Below are positions 47,980 through 57,860 of a DNA stretch of 64,000 nucleotides, piece by piece. A program made the position numbers and the translations under genes. The notes under the pieces are model-generated. The model was given only the letters and a program-made list of their open reading frames with translations. It did no database searches and was not told the DNA's origin. The stretch spans positions 124,001 to 188,000 of the forward strand of contig NZ_RPOI01000015.1 in the NCBI RefSeq assembly GCF_003818115.1, read 5' to 3'. Every line of letters starts with the position of its first letter. Within the stretch, counting starts at the first letter, position 1. The DNA comes from Citrobacter youngae. Lineage in GTDB: Bacteria; Pseudomonadota; Gammaproteobacteria; Enterobacterales; Enterobacteriaceae.

Positions 47980-49173
47980 TTAAGACTTGGACTGTTCAGG
48001 CTGGCTACCGCTTGCGGCTGGCTGGTTATTATCCGCGGTGACTTCCTGCGCTTTAACCTGAGCGCCAGGACGAACTTTCTGCAGCCCACTTACAATCACA
48101 CGGTCGCCTGGCTTAAGTCCTTCAGTGACTAACCATTTGTCGCCAATTGCTTGTGCTGCCACAATTTGACGCGTTTCAACTTTGTCATCAGCACCGATAA
48201 CTAATGCACTGGCATCGCCACGCGGTGTGCGGGTAACGCCTTGCTGTGGAACCAGTAACGCCGTTGGGTTTGTCCCTTCTTCCAGACGCGCACGGACGAA
48301 CATGCCCGGCAGTAGGGTGTGATCCGGGTTCGGGAAGATTGCGCGTAACGTAATTGACCCAGTGGTTTGATCAACCGTCACATCCGAAAACTCCAGCGTA
48401 CCGGACTGCGGGAATTTAATACCGTCGCTGGTAACCAGTTCGACTTTTGCTTTACCGTTCTCTTGCTTCAGCGTGCCATTGGCCAACTCTTGTTTCAGGC
48501 GCAGGAAATCGTTACTTGACTGCGTCACATCGACATAGATGGGATCCAACTGCTGAACGGTCGCCAGTGCGGTCGCCTGACCGTTTTGCACCAGTGCGCC
48601 TTCAGTAACAGATGACTTACCAATGCGGCCGCTGATTGGCGACGTGACTTTGGTATAGGCCAGGTTGATACGTGCGGTTTCTACTGCGGCTTTCGCAGCG
48701 ACAACAGCAGCGTTCGCCTGTTGTGCATCTGCCTGCGCGCTATCGTAGTCCTGTTGACTGATGTACTTCGTACCTAACAGTTTCTGATAACGTTTAACCG
48801 TCAGCTGAGCGATATTTGCCGCTGCTTGTGCTTTGGCCAGATCGCCTTTCGCACTTTCGTACGCGGCCTGGTAAGTAGCAGGATCAATCTGATAGAGAGA
48901 CACACCTGCTTCAATGTCGCCGCCTTCGGTAAAGTTACGCTTCAGGATAATACCGCTGACCTGAGGGCGAACTTCCGCAATGCGAAACGCACTGGTGCGA
49001 CCTGGGAGTTCAGTTGTGATCTGTAGAGGTTCAGTTTTGAGCGTCACAACTCCAACTTCTGGCATCTGCTGGCCCCCTTGTTGGGCCTGTTTGTCGTCAC
49101 ATCCTGTTAGCGCTAAGCTGCCTGAGAGCATCAGAACGACTGCCAGAGGCGTTAACCCTCTGTTTTTGTTCAT
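47980..49173 (-). CDS. acrA: AcrA, periplasmic adaptor lipoprotein of the AcrAB-TolC pump
   Basis: AcrA links AcrB to TolC. The 397-residue precursor has a lipoprotein signal with lipobox LTGC (C25, then Asp at +2, so inner-membrane retention). Then come the barrel-sandwich (lipoyl) domain, a coiled-coil hairpin (about 95-175, AAYESAKGDLAKAQAAANIA), and the beta-barrel and membrane-proximal domains. The start at 49173 (MNKNRGLTPLAVV) matches E. coli; the frame is open 17 codons upstream without family support. The AcrR operator lies 90 bp upstream. Confidence 0.97.
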   Translation of the reverse strand: MNKNRGLTPLAVVLMLSGSLALTGCDDKQAQQGGQQMPEVGVVTLKTEPLQITTELPGRTSAFRIAEVRPQVSGIILKRNFTEGGDIEAGVSLYQIDPATYQAAYESAKGDLAKAQAAANIAQLTVKRYQKLLGTKYISQQDYDSAQADAQQANAAVVAAKAAVETARINLAYTKVTSPISGRIGKSSVTEGALVQNGQATALATVQQLDPIYVDVTQSSNDFLRLKQELANGTLKQENGKAKVELVTSDGIKFPQSGTLEFSDVTVDQTTGSITLRAIFPNPDHTLLPGMFVRARLEEGTNPTALLVPQQGVTRTPRGDASALVIGADDKVETRQIVAAQAIGDKWLVTEGLKPGDRVIVSGLQKVRPGAQVKAQEVTADNNQPAASGSQPEQSKS

Positions 49174-49262
49174 ATGTAAACCTCGAGTGTCCGATTTCAA
49201 ATTGATCAATGGCTTAAAGCCCATAAACCCATTGCTGCGTTTATATTATCGTCGTGCTATGG

Positions 49263-49286
49263 TACATACATTCACAAATGTATGTA
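49263..49286. promoter_or_regulatory. AcrR operator in the acrA-acrR divergent region
   Basis: A 24-bp palindrome with arms TACATACATT and AATGTATGTA and a CACA centre. It is the E. coli AcrR operator with its four central bases inverted. AcrR binding here represses acrAB and its own gene; drug binding releases it. Confidence 0.95.
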
Positions 49287-49314
49287 AATCTAACGCCTGT
49301 AAATTCACTGACAT

Positions 49315-49965
49315 ATGGCACGAAAAACCAAACAACAAGCACAGGAAACACGGCAGCACATTCTGGATGTTGCTCTGCGTTTGTTTTCGCAGCAAGGGGT
49401 ATCATCCACCTCGCTTGCGGAGATCGCAAAAGCCGCTGGTGTAACGCGCGGTGCTATCTATTGGCATTTCAAAAATAAGTCGGATTTATTCAGTGAAATC
49501 TGGGAGCTAGCAAAACCTAACATTGATGAGTTAGAAACTGAGTATCAGGCAAAATTCCCCGACGATCCACTATCAGTATTAAGAGAAATTTTAATTTACG
49601 TTCTTGAAACTACCGTAACAGAAGAACGCCGACGTTTATTGATGGAGATTATATTCCACAAATGCGAATTTGTCGGGGAAATAGCATCAGTTCAGTTAGT
49701 CGAACGTAGCCTGTGCCTGGAAAACTATGACCGTATAGAAAAAACGTTACACCACTGTATGGATGTCAACATGCTGCCGGAAAACCTGAACACACGTCGT
49801 GTCGCGGTGTTAATGCGTAGCTATATTTCCGGAATCATGGAGAACTGGTTATTTGCCCCCGAATCATTTGATCTGAAAAATGAGGCTCGCCACTACGTGG
49901 CGGTGTTGCTGGAGATGTGCCTGCTTTGTCCAACCTTGCGCCTGCAGACAGGGGAGACACGCTAA
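49315..49965 (+). CDS. acrR: AcrR, TetR-family repressor of acrAB
   Basis: The 216-residue dimer has an N-terminal helix-turn-helix (about 26-55, [24 protein letters not shown]) and a drug-binding helical C-terminal domain. The DNA-binding third is almost identical to E. coli, while the C-terminal part is more divergent (for example [10 protein letters not shown] and [20 protein letters not shown]), which is common in TetR proteins. It is one residue longer than E. coli AcrR. It is divergent from acrA with 141 bp between starts. Confidence 0.96.
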   Translation: MARKTKQQAQETRQHILDVALRLFSQQGVSSTSLAEIAKAAGVTRGAIYWHFKNKSDLFSEIWELAKPNIDELETEYQAKFPDDPLSVLREILIYVLETTVTEERRRLLMEIIFHKCEFVGEIASVQLVERSLCLENYDRIEKTLHHCMDVNMLPENLNTRRVAVLMRSYISGIMENWLFAPESFDLKNEARHYVAVLLEMCLLCPTLRLQTGETR

Positions 49966-50092
49966 CTTACCATTTCTGCACCAGGAATTCTCCTGGTCAT
50001 TTTGCCTCCTGCTATTCTGCTGGTCACAGCCGTGATATTCTTGCCGCTTGACTATTTCCGGTCACTTTCCCGGTTCAGAAACATTCATTCTC

Positions 50093-53000
50093 ATGACTAT
50101 GTTGCAGCTCTATAAACGTTCACAGCATGTAATTGCTATTAGCATTCTTTTCTTCATTCTATTGCTATCCTGCCAGTCATCTGCATTTGCGCGGGCGCAA
50201 CAGAGTGGTGAACTGCCGACGAAAGCGGATATCCAGAGCCAGTTAGACACGCTGAGTAAACAAAAAGATCTCTCCGCGCAGGATAAGCTGGTCCAACAGG
50301 ATCTCATCGATACCATCGCCACGCTGGATAAAATCGATCGCGTGAAAGATGAGACCGTACAGCTTCGCCAGAAAGTGGCTCAGGCGCCGGAGAAAATGCG
50401 TCAGGCGACGGATGCGCTAAATTCGCTCAGCGATGTCGACAATGACGACGAAACGCGAAAAACGCTGAGCACGCTTTCCTTACGACAGCTTGAGTCACGC
50501 GTCGCGCAGGTGCTTGATGACCTGCAAAGCTCGCAAAACGATCTTGCTGCCTACAACAGCCAACTGGTGTCGCTCCAGACCCAGCCAGAGCGCGTACAAA
50601 ATGCGATGTACACTGCGTCGCAGCAGATGCAGCAAATCCGCAACCGACTTGATGGCACTAATGTAGGCGAAGGTGCTTTACGCCCCAGCCAGCAGGTACT
50701 GTTACAGGCGCAGCAGGCGCTGCTGAATGCGCAGATCGACCAACAGCGAAAGAGCCTCGAAGGTAATACGATTTTGCAGGATACCTTGCAAAAACAACGA
50801 GATTACGTGACGGCGAACAGTAACCGCCTTGAGCATCAGCTCCAGCTCCTGCAGGAAGCGGTGAACAGCAAGCGACTGACGTTAACCGAAAAAACGGCGC
50901 AGGAAGCAGTCACGCCGGATGAAGCCGAGCGTATTCAGTCCAATCCGTTAGTGAAGCAGGAGCTTGATGTTAACCATCAGCTCAGCCAGCGTCTGATTGC
51001 CGCGACTGAAAACGGCAACAGCCTGATGCAGCAAAATATTAAAGTCAAAAACTGGCTTGACCGCGCGCTGCAATCCGAACGTAACATTAAAGAGCAGATT
51101 GCCGTTCTGAAAGGCAGTCTGCTGCTGTCGCGTATTCTGTATCAGCAACAACAAACGCTGCCGTCGGCGGATGAACTTGCCGATATGACCAACCGGATCG
51201 CCGACTTGCGTCTGGAGCAGTTCGAAGTCAACCAGCAGCGTGACGCGCTGTTCCAGAATGATGCGTTTGTCGCCAAACTGGAAGAAGGGCACAGCAACGA
51301 AGTTAACGGCGAAGTCCATGATGCCTTACTGCAGGTTGTGGATATGCGCCGTGAACTGTTGGATCAGCTCAATAAGCAACTGGGCAACCAGTTGATGATG
51401 GCGATTAATCTGCAAATTAATCAGCAGCAGTTAATGAGCGTGTCGAAAAACCTGAAAGGGATCCTCACGCAGCAGATTTTCTGGGTTAACAGTAACCGTC
51501 CGATGGACTGGGACTGGATCAAAGCTTTCCCGCAAACGCTTAAAGACCAGTTTAAGTCGATGAAAATCACGGTGAACTGGGAAAAAGCGTGGCCCGCAGT
51601 GTTTATTGCGTTTCTGGCGGGATTGCCGCTGCTGCTCATTGCCGGGCTCATCCGCTGGCGTCTTAAATGGTTGAAAGAGTACCAGGCGAAATTAGCCGCC
51701 GCGGTAGGTAACCTGCGTAATGACAGTCAGCTCAACACGCCAAAAGCGATTCTGATCGATCTCATCAGAGCCTTGCCGGCGTGCCTGATTATCCTCGCGG
51801 TAGGTCTGATTCTGCTTACCATGCAGTTGAATATCAGCGACCTGCTGTGGGCGTTCAGTAAGAAGATGACAGTCTTCTGGTTGGTGTTTGGTCTGTGCTG
51901 GAAGGTGCTGGAAAAAGATGGCGTGGCAATTCGTCATTTTGGTATGCCAGCAAAACAAACTAGCCATTGGCGCCGCCAAATCGTGCGTATTAGCCTGGCG
52001 CTGTTGCCGCTTAATTTTTGGTCGGTCATTGCTGAACTGTCACCGCTCAATCTGATGGACGATGTGCTGGGTCAGGTGGTGATTTTCCTCAACCTGCTGC
52101 TGATCGCCTTCCTGGTATGGCCAATGTGCCGCGAAAGCTGGCGCGATAAAGAGTCGCATGGTCTGCGTCTGGTGACGATTACCGTGCTGTCGATTATCCC
52201 GATAGCATTAATGGTGCTGACGGCAACCGGCTATTTCTACACCACGCTGCGCCTGGCGGGACGCTGGATTGAAACGGTTTATCTGGTCATTCTCTGGAAC
52301 CTGCTGTACCAGACCGTGCTGCGTGGATTAAGCGTCGCGGCGCGTCGTATCGCCTGGCGTCGTGCGCTGGCGCGTCGTCAGAACCTGGTGAAAGAAGGGG
52401 CGGAGGGCGCAGAGCCGCAGGAAGAGCCGACCATCGCGCTGGAGCAGGTAAACCAGCAAACGCTGCGTATCACCATGCTGGTGATGGTGGCTCTGTTTGG
52501 TGTCCTGTTCTGGGCCATTTGGTCTGATTTGATAACCGTATTCAGCTATCTCGACAGCATTACGCTCTGGCATTACAACGGCACCGAAGCGGGTGCGGCA
52601 GTGGTGAAAGACGTCACCATGGGTAGCCTGTTGTTTGCCATTATTGCCTCGATGGTGGCGTGGGCGTTGATCCGCAACTTACCCGGCCTGCTGGAAGTGC
52701 TGGTACTGTCGCGACTCAAAATGCGCCAGGGGGCATCGTACGCGATCACCACGATCCTCAACTACGCGATCATCGCCATCGGCGCGATGACGGTCTTCGG
52801 ATCGCTCGGCGTCTCGTGGGATAAACTGCAATGGCTGGCCGCCGCTCTGTCGGTTGGTTTGGGTTTTGGCTTGCAGGAAATTTTCGGTAACTTTGTTTCC
52901 GGCCTGATTATTCTGTTTGAACGCCCGGTGCGTATTGGCGATACGGTTACCATTGGTACGTTCTCCGGTACGGTCAGCAAGATCCGAATTCGTGCTACCA

Positions 53001-53458
53001 CCATTACCGACTTCGATCGTAAAGAGGTGATCATCCCGAACAAAGCATTCGTGACGGAGCGTTTGATCAACTGGTCGCTCTCCGATACGACCACGCGTCT
53101 GGTGATCCGCATTGGCGTGGCCTATGGTTCGGATCTGGACAAAGTGAAGAAAGTGCTGCTGCAGGCGGCGATGGAACACCCGAAAGTAATGCACGATCCG
53201 GAGCCTGCGGTGTTCTTTACCGCCTTCGGCGCCAGCACGCTGGATCATGAGCTGCGTTTATACGTGCGCGAACTACGCGATCGTAGCCATACGGTTGATG
53301 AACTTAACCGTGCGGTCGATCGTTTGTGCCGTGAAAACGACATTGATATTGCCTTTAACCAGCTCGAAGTGCACCTGCACAACGCGAAGGGCGACAGCGT
53401 AACCGAGGTTAAGCGTGACATCATTAAAGGTGACGATCCGACGCCTTCGGTAGGTTAG
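50093..53458 (+). CDS. mscK: MscK (KefA), potassium-dependent mechanosensitive channel
   Basis: MscK is a large MscS-superfamily channel that opens on membrane tension when external potassium is high. The 1121-residue protein has a signal peptide (to about residue 35), a long periplasmic helical, Gln-rich region (about 40-470, coiled-coil-like), 11 membrane helices, and a C-terminal MscS domain with the pore helix AAALSVGLGFGLQEIFGNFVSG. The start at 50093 (MTMLQLYKRSQHV) fits the family; the open frame 15 codons upstream does not. It follows acrR by 127 bp. Confidence 0.96.
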   Translation: MTMLQLYKRSQHVIAISILFFILLLSCQSSAFARAQQSGELPTKADIQSQLDTLSKQKDLSAQDKLVQQDLIDTIATLDKIDRVKDETVQLRQKVAQAPEKMRQATDALNSLSDVDNDDETRKTLSTLSLRQLESRVAQVLDDLQSSQNDLAAYNSQLVSLQTQPERVQNAMYTASQQMQQIRNRLDGTNVGEGALRPSQQVLLQAQQALLNAQIDQQRKSLEGNTILQDTLQKQRDYVTANSNRLEHQLQLLQEAVNSKRLTLTEKTAQEAVTPDEAERIQSNPLVKQELDVNHQLSQRLIAATENGNSLMQQNIKVKNWLDRALQSERNIKEQIAVLKGSLLLSRILYQQQQTLPSADELADMTNRIADLRLEQFEVNQQRDALFQNDAFVAKLEEGHSNEVNGEVHDALLQVVDMRRELLDQLNKQLGNQLMMAINLQINQQQLMSVSKNLKGILTQQIFWVNSNRPMDWDWIKAFPQTLKDQFKSMKITVNWEKAWPAVFIAFLAGLPLLLIAGLIRWRLKWLKEYQAKLAAAVGNLRNDSQLNTPKAILIDLIRALPACLIILAVGLILLTMQLNISDLLWAFSKKMTVFWLVFGLCWKVLEKDGVAIRHFGMPAKQTSHWRRQIVRISLALLPLNFWSVIAELSPLNLMDDVLGQVVIFLNLLLIAFLVWPMCRESWRDKESHGLRLVTITVLSIIPIALMVLTATGYFYTTLRLAGRWIETVYLVILWNLLYQTVLRGLSVAARRIAWRRALARRQNLVKEGAEGAEPQEEPTIALEQVNQQTLRITMLVMVALFGVLFWAIWSDLITVFSYLDSITLWHYNGTEAGAAVVKDVTMGSLLFAIIASMVAWALIRNLPGLLEVLVLSRLKMRQGASYAITTILNYAIIAIGAMTVFGSLGVSWDKLQWLAAALSVGLGFGLQEIFGNFVSGLIILFERPVRIGDTVTIGTFSGTVSKIRIRATTITDFDRKEVIIPNKAFVTERLINWSLSDTTTRLVIRIGVAYGSDLDKVKKVLLQAAMEHPKVMHDPEPAVFFTAFGASTLDHELRLYVRELRDRSHTVDELNRAVDRLCRENDIDIAFNQLEVHLHNAKGDSVTEVKRDIIKGDDPTPSVG

Positions 53459-53467
53459 TAGAAAAAA

Positions 53468-53528
53468 TCATCAGGCCTGCGAGCTTCGATTCATTCGTAG
53501 GCCTGATAAGTGCAACGCTATCAGGCAT
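53468..53528. repeat. REP element between mscK and rsmS
   Basis: ATCAGGCCTGCGAGC ... GTAGGCCTGATAAG with a trailing GCTATCAGGCATT. It lies in the convergent gap. Confidence 0.82.
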
Positions 53529-53533
53529 TTCAG

Positions 53534-53695
53534 CTATCGCGCGTTTTTTGAAGAAGAGAGCTGTTTCTTTTCGTAATCCCGTTTAACAATCTCCAGCGCC
53601 TTCAGTACGGTTTCAGGTGCAACCTGGTTTTCCTCAAGTAAAACAATCAAATCGACGGCCAGTTTGACCTCGTCCGGGGCGTTCTCTAATGACAT
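53534..53695 (-). CDS. rsmS: RsmS/YbaM, DUF2496 small protein
   Basis: This 53-residue protein reads [20 protein letters not shown] ... SSSKNAR and matches E. coli YbaM in length, diverging in the last ten residues. It is one mostly helical domain. In Pectobacterium the homologue RsmS takes part in the Rsm post-transcriptional control of exoenzymes. The start at 53695 lies 14 bp after the priC stop on the same strand, so priC and rsmS are probably one transcript. Confidence 0.93.
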   Translation of the reverse strand: MSLENAPDEVKLAVDLIVLLEENQVAPETVLKALEIVKRDYEKKQLSSSKNAR

Positions 53696-53709
53696 AAATT
53701 CTCCGGGGA

Positions 53710-54237
53710 TTAACGGGTTAAACGCGCCAGCACGTTTTCTATTCTTGCCAGAGCATGGCGGCAGCGAGCCAGTCGCGCCTCGAATGCTTCTACTTCACGA
53801 TGCAGTTTTTGCTGTTCTTCAAAACCCGTTGCCTGAGCCAGACGCTCTTTGCGTTCACGCGTCATTTCCACCAGTCGGCGTTCAAACTCCTGGTGTTGAA
53901 CCCGCTTGCGCTGCCAGCGCGCCAGGGCTGGAGATGCGCTGTCCCACTCGCGGAGCGACCAACTGGCGGTTTCACGCGAAATCGCCTCTAACTGTGAGGC
54001 AAGGTGTTCCGCCAGCCAGCTAATTTGTGGTAGTTGTTGCTGTTCGACTGCACGGCGCAAGGCGGCGAGATTATCTTCAGCTTCATCCAGACAGGCCTGC
54101 AGCAACGTGCTGCGCGTGTGAAACAGATGCCTGTCAAAGCGGGCGCTCAGCGTGGCGTGATGCGCCAACGGAGCACACTGCTGCCGCAGGCGGTTAAGCT
54201 GGTTTTCAAGCCTCTGTAGCAGCATGACGGTTTTCAC
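53710..54237 (-). CDS. priC: Primosomal replication protein N'' (PriC)
   Basis: PriC helps reload DnaB helicase at stalled forks with leading-strand gaps. The 175-residue protein is helical and basic, matching E. coli PriC in length but moderately diverged. Conserved blocks are [33 protein letters not shown] and [20 protein letters not shown]. It is the first gene of a priC-rsmS unit, divergent from ybaN with 69 bp between starts. Confidence 0.95.
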   Translation of the reverse strand: MKTVMLLQRLENQLNRLRQQCAPLAHHATLSARFDRHLFHTRSTLLQACLDEAEDNLAALRRAVEQQQLPQISWLAEHLASQLEAISRETASWSLREWDSASPALARWQRKRVQHQEFERRLVEMTRERKERLAQATGFEEQQKLHREVEAFEARLARCRHALARIENVLARLTR

Positions 54238-54306
54238 GACAACACTCCGATGAAAATGAGAACTGTTATGCTAAAGTAGCGATTCTCTGTGTTAAGTACT
54301 GATATT

Positions 54307-54684
54307 ATGCAACGCATTATTCTAATCATCATTGGCTGGATAGCGGTAGTGTTAGGCACGCTGGGCGTTGTATTGCCGTTGCTGCCCACGACACCATTTA
54401 TCCTGCTGGCCGCCTGGTGTTTTGCCCGCTCATCGCCGCGCTTTCACGACTGGCTGCTGTATCGTTCGTGGTTCGGCGGGTATCTGCGTCACTGGCAAAA
54501 ACACCGCGCAATGCCGCCTGGGGCGAAGCCGCGCGCGATTTTGTTGATCCTGGTGACGTTTGCTATTTCCCTCTGGCTGGTCAATATGATGTGGGTACGC
54601 GGCCTGCTGCTGGTTATTCTCGCCTGTTTACTGATTTTTATGTGGCGGATCCCGGTGATTGATGAAAAACAACAAAAGCAGTAA
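54307..54684 (+). CDS. ybaN: YbaN, DUF454 inner-membrane protein
   Basis: The 125-residue protein has three predicted membrane helices (residues about 5-40, with LPLLPTTPFILLAAWCFARS, and about 78-115) and matches E. coli YbaN. The DUF454 signature is LLPTTPFILLAAWCFARSSPRF. The function is unknown. The start at 54307 gives MQRIILIIIGW; six in-frame codons before it have no match. apt follows after 193 bp with its own leader. Confidence 0.93.
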   Translation: MQRIILIIIGWIAVVLGTLGVVLPLLPTTPFILLAAWCFARSSPRFHDWLLYRSWFGGYLRHWQKHRAMPPGAKPRAILLILVTFAISLWLVNMMWVRGLLLVILACLLIFMWRIPVIDEKQQKQ

Positions 54685-54806
54685 AGCGCAATAATCGCTG
54701 TTGCAATTGTCTCTCGCAGCCAGTAAATTCGACCGTTTTCGAGCACAGGCGCAGATGGTCAAAGGTTAACCAAGTGTAACCCTGGCCCTAATATAGACAC
54801 AAAATC

Positions 54807-54836
54807 ATTCAAGATACGTCGAGGATGAAGTGTATA
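54807..54836 (+). repeat. Possible ERIC remnant in the apt leader
   Basis: ATTCAAG followed closely by GGATGAAGTGTATA. These are the two ends of the ERIC copy at 26290-26408 (which begins ATTCAAG and ends GGATGAAGTGTATA on its strand), with about 100 bp of the middle missing. The match is short and could be chance. Confidence 0.35.
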
Positions 54837-54877
54837 GTGCGCCGTGAAGTAATACTGTATTAATCAGGCACAAACTT

Positions 54878-55429
54878 ATGACCGCGACTGCACAGCAGCT
54901 TGAGTTTCTCAAAAATAGCATCAAAAGCATCCACGATTACCCAAAACCGGGCATTCTTTTCCGTGATGTCACCAGTTTACTGGAAGATCCGAAAGCCTAC
55001 GCCCTTAGCATTGAATTGCTGGTTGAACGCTATAAAGATGCGGGTATCACTAAAGTGGTTGGCACCGAAGCGCGTGGCTTCCTGTTTGGCGCGCCGGTAG
55101 CGTTGGGTCTGGGCGTCGGCTTTGTTCCGGTACGTAAACCGCGTAAGCTTCCGCGTGAAGTGATTGCTGAGAGCTATGAGCTGGAATACGGCACCGATCA
55201 GCTTGAAATTCACGTTGATGCCATCAAACCGGGCGATAAAGTCCTGGTTGTGGACGACCTGCTGGCAACCGGTGGCACGATTGAAGCGACCGTGAAGCTG
55301 ATCCGCCGTCTGGGTGGCGAAGTAACCGATGCTGCCTTTATCATTAACCTGTTTGATCTGGGCGGCGAACAGCGCCTGGAAAAACAGGGGCTGACCTGTT
55401 ATAGCCTGGTTCCATTCCCGGGCCACTAA
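54878..55429 (+). CDS. apt: Adenine phosphoribosyltransferase
   Basis: Apt salvages adenine to AMP using PRPP. The 183-residue protein has the PRPP-binding loop [18 protein letters not shown] and the type-I PRTase hood ([38 protein letters not shown]). It is identical in length to E. coli Apt. Its leader of about 190 bp holds the possible ERIC remnant. A perfect 12-bp hairpin follows the stop. Confidence 0.97.
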   Translation: MTATAQQLEFLKNSIKSIHDYPKPGILFRDVTSLLEDPKAYALSIELLVERYKDAGITKVVGTEARGFLFGAPVALGLGVGFVPVRKPRKLPREVIAESYELEYGTDQLEIHVDAIKPGDKVLVVDDLLATGGTIEATVKLIRRLGGEVTDAAFIINLFDLGGEQRLEKQGLTCYSLVPFPGH

Positions 55430-55467
55430 GTCGGGCTATCTTATCCCGGTTGAAGTAATACCGAGAC

Positions 55468-55498
55468 ACACAACCTCGCCGTTGCTGCGAGGTTGTGT
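55468..55498. terminator. Strong hairpin between apt and dnaX
   Basis: ACACAACCTCGC, loop CGTTGCT, GCGAGGTTGTGT is a perfect 12-bp stem. No T run follows (TAGCATTACCC), so it may be an RNA-stabilising or attenuating hairpin rather than a full terminator. dnaX starts 49 bp later. Confidence 0.6.
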
Positions 55499-55547
55499 TA
55501 GCATTACCCTCCTGTGAATCCACCCTCCAGCCTTTCAGAGCCTGCCA

Positions 55548-57473
55548 ATGAGTTATCAGGTCTTAGCCCGAAAATGGCGCCCACAAACCTTTGCTGACGT
55601 CGTCGGCCAGGAACATGTGCTGACGGCACTGGCGAACGGCTTGTCGTTAGGGCGTATTCATCATGCTTATTTGTTTTCCGGCACCCGTGGCGTCGGAAAA
55701 ACCTCTATCGCCCGTTTGCTGGCGAAGGGATTAAACTGTGAAACCGGCATCACCGCTACGCCGTGCGGCGTGTGCGATAACTGTCGGGAAATTGAGCAGG
55801 GGCGTTTTGTCGATTTGATTGAAATCGATGCCGCCTCACGCACCAAAGTCGAAGATACTCGCGATCTGCTGGATAACGTCCAGTACGCGCCTGCGCGCGG
55901 CCGTTTTAAGGTCTATTTGATCGACGAAGTGCACATGCTGTCGCGGCACAGTTTTAACGCCCTGCTGAAAACGCTCGAAGAGCCGCCCGCGCACGTCAAG
56001 TTCCTGCTGGCGACCACCGATCCGCAGAAGCTGCCGGTGACCATTCTGTCGCGCTGTCTGCAATTCCACCTTAAAGCGCTGGATGTCGAACAGATTCGCC
56101 ATCAGCTTGAGCATATTCTCAAAGAAGAGCATATCGCTCATGAACCACGCGCGCTGCAACTGCTGGCCCGCGCCGCGGACGGCAGCCTGCGCGATGCGCT
56201 GAGTTTGACCGATCAGGCGATCGCCAGCGGCGATGGTCAGGTCTCGACCGGCGCGGTCAGCACCATGCTCGGCACGCTGGACGACGACCAGGCGCTCTCG
56301 CTTGTTGAAGCAGTTGTGGCCGCCGACGGCGAACGCGTGATGACATTGGTGAACGACGCCGCCGCGCGCGGTATTGAGTGGGAAGCGCTGCTGGTTGAGA
56401 TGTCGGCTTTGCTGCATCGTATAGCCATGGTTCAGCTTTCACCTGCCGCGCTCGGCAGCGATATGGCCGCCATTGAACAGCGTATGCGTGAACTGGCGCG
56501 AATCGTCCCGCCAACCGATGTGCAGCTTTACTACCAGACCCTGCTAATCGGGCGCAAAGAACTGCCGTATGCGCCGGACAGGCGAATGGGCGTCGAAATG
56601 ACACTGCTGCGTGCGCTGGCTTTTCATCCGCGCATGCCGCTTCCGGAACCTGAAGTCCCGCGCCAGTCGTTTGCCCCGGTCGCACCCACAGCGGTGATGA
56701 CCCCGACGCAGGTGCCACAGCAGCAGCCTGCGCCAGCGCAACAAAATGTGCCGCTCTCCGACGCCACCAGCCAGGTGCTGGCGGCACGCAGCCAGTTGCA
56801 ACGCGCTCAGGGAGCAACCAAAGCAAAAAAGAGTGAACCGGCAGCCGCTTCCCGCGCGCGGCCGGTGAATAATGCTGCGCTGGAAAGACTGGCTTCGGTG
56901 TCGGAACGTGTTCAGGCGCGTCCGGCAGTCTCTGCGCTGGAAAAAGCACCGGCGAAGAAAGAAGCGTATCGCTGGAAAGCGACCAATCCTGTTGCAGAAG
57001 TCAAAGAAGTCATCGCCACGCCGAAAGCGCTGAAAAAAGCGCTTGAGCATGAAAAAACGCCGGAACTGGCGGCAAAGCTTGCGGCTGAAGCCATTGAACG
57101 CGACCCGTGGGCCGCCCAGGTGAGCCAGCTCTCGCTGCCTAAACTGGTGGAGCAGGTGGCGCTTAATGCCTGGAAAGAAGAGAATGGCAACGTGGTTTGC
57201 CTGCACCTGCGTTCCACGCAGCGACACCTTAATTCCAGCGGCGCGCAGCAAAAACTGGCCGAAGCATTGAGTACCTTAACAGGGTCAACGGTTGAATTGA
57301 CCATCGTTGAAGATGATAATCCCGCGGTGCGCACGCCGCTGGAGTGGCGTCAGGCCATTTATGAAGAGAAGCTCGCGCAGGCGCGTGAGTCGATTATTGC
57401 GGATAATAACATCCAGACGCTGCGTCGTTTTTTCGATGCGGAGCTGGACGAAGAAAGTATTCGCCCCATTTGA
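55548..57473 (+). CDS. dnaX: DNA polymerase III tau subunit (and gamma by frameshift)
   Basis: Tau is the organiser of the polymerase III clamp-loader, linking polymerase cores to the DnaB helicase. The 641-residue protein has an AAA+ module with Walker A FSGTRGVGKTSIAR and a four-Cys zinc motif (CETGITATPCGVCDNC), domain III, a Pro/Gln-rich linker (about 375-420), then tau-specific domains IV-V. A programmed -1 frameshift after codon 428 makes gamma of 429 residues. It heads the dnaX-ybaB-recR operon. Confidence 0.97.
   Translation: MSYQVLARKWRPQTFADVVGQEHVLTALANGLSLGRIHHAYLFSGTRGVGKTSIARLLAKGLNCETGITATPCGVCDNCREIEQGRFVDLIEIDAASRTKVEDTRDLLDNVQYAPARGRFKVYLIDEVHMLSRHSFNALLKTLEEPPAHVKFLLATTDPQKLPVTILSRCLQFHLKALDVEQIRHQLEHILKEEHIAHEPRALQLLARAADGSLRDALSLTDQAIASGDGQVSTGAVSTMLGTLDDDQALSLVEAVVAADGERVMTLVNDAAARGIEWEALLVEMSALLHRIAMVQLSPAALGSDMAAIEQRMRELARIVPPTDVQLYYQTLLIGRKELPYAPDRRMGVEMTLLRALAFHPRMPLPEPEVPRQSFAPVAPTAVMTPTQVPQQQPAPAQQNVPLSDATSQVLAARSQLQRAQGATKAKKSEPAAASRARPVNNAALERLASVSERVQARPAVSALEKAPAKKEAYRWKATNPVAEVKEVIATPKALKKALEHEKTPELAAKLAAEAIERDPWAAQVSQLSLPKLVEQVALNAWKEENGNVVCLHLRSTQRHLNSSGAQQKLAEALSTLTGSTVELTIVEDDNPAVRTPLEWRQAIYEEKLAQARESIIADNNIQTLRRFFDAELDEESIRPI
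56809..56866 (+). other. Programmed -1 ribosomal frameshift signal in dnaX
   Basis: Three elements are present: a Shine-Dalgarno-like stimulator AGGGAG (56809-56814), the slippery heptamer AAAAAAG (56825-56831) spaced 10 nt after it, and a stem-loop with ACCGGC (56837-56842) pairing with GCCGGT (56861-56866). After slippage the next codons are GAG then TGA (56834-56836), so gamma ends with Glu 429. Confidence 0.95.
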
Positions 57474-57515
57474 TCGTCAGCCCAATGGTTTGACGGTCGT
57501 CATCCCTTAACGTGA

Positions 57516-57859
<344 letters not shown>

Positions 57860-57860
<1 letters not shown>

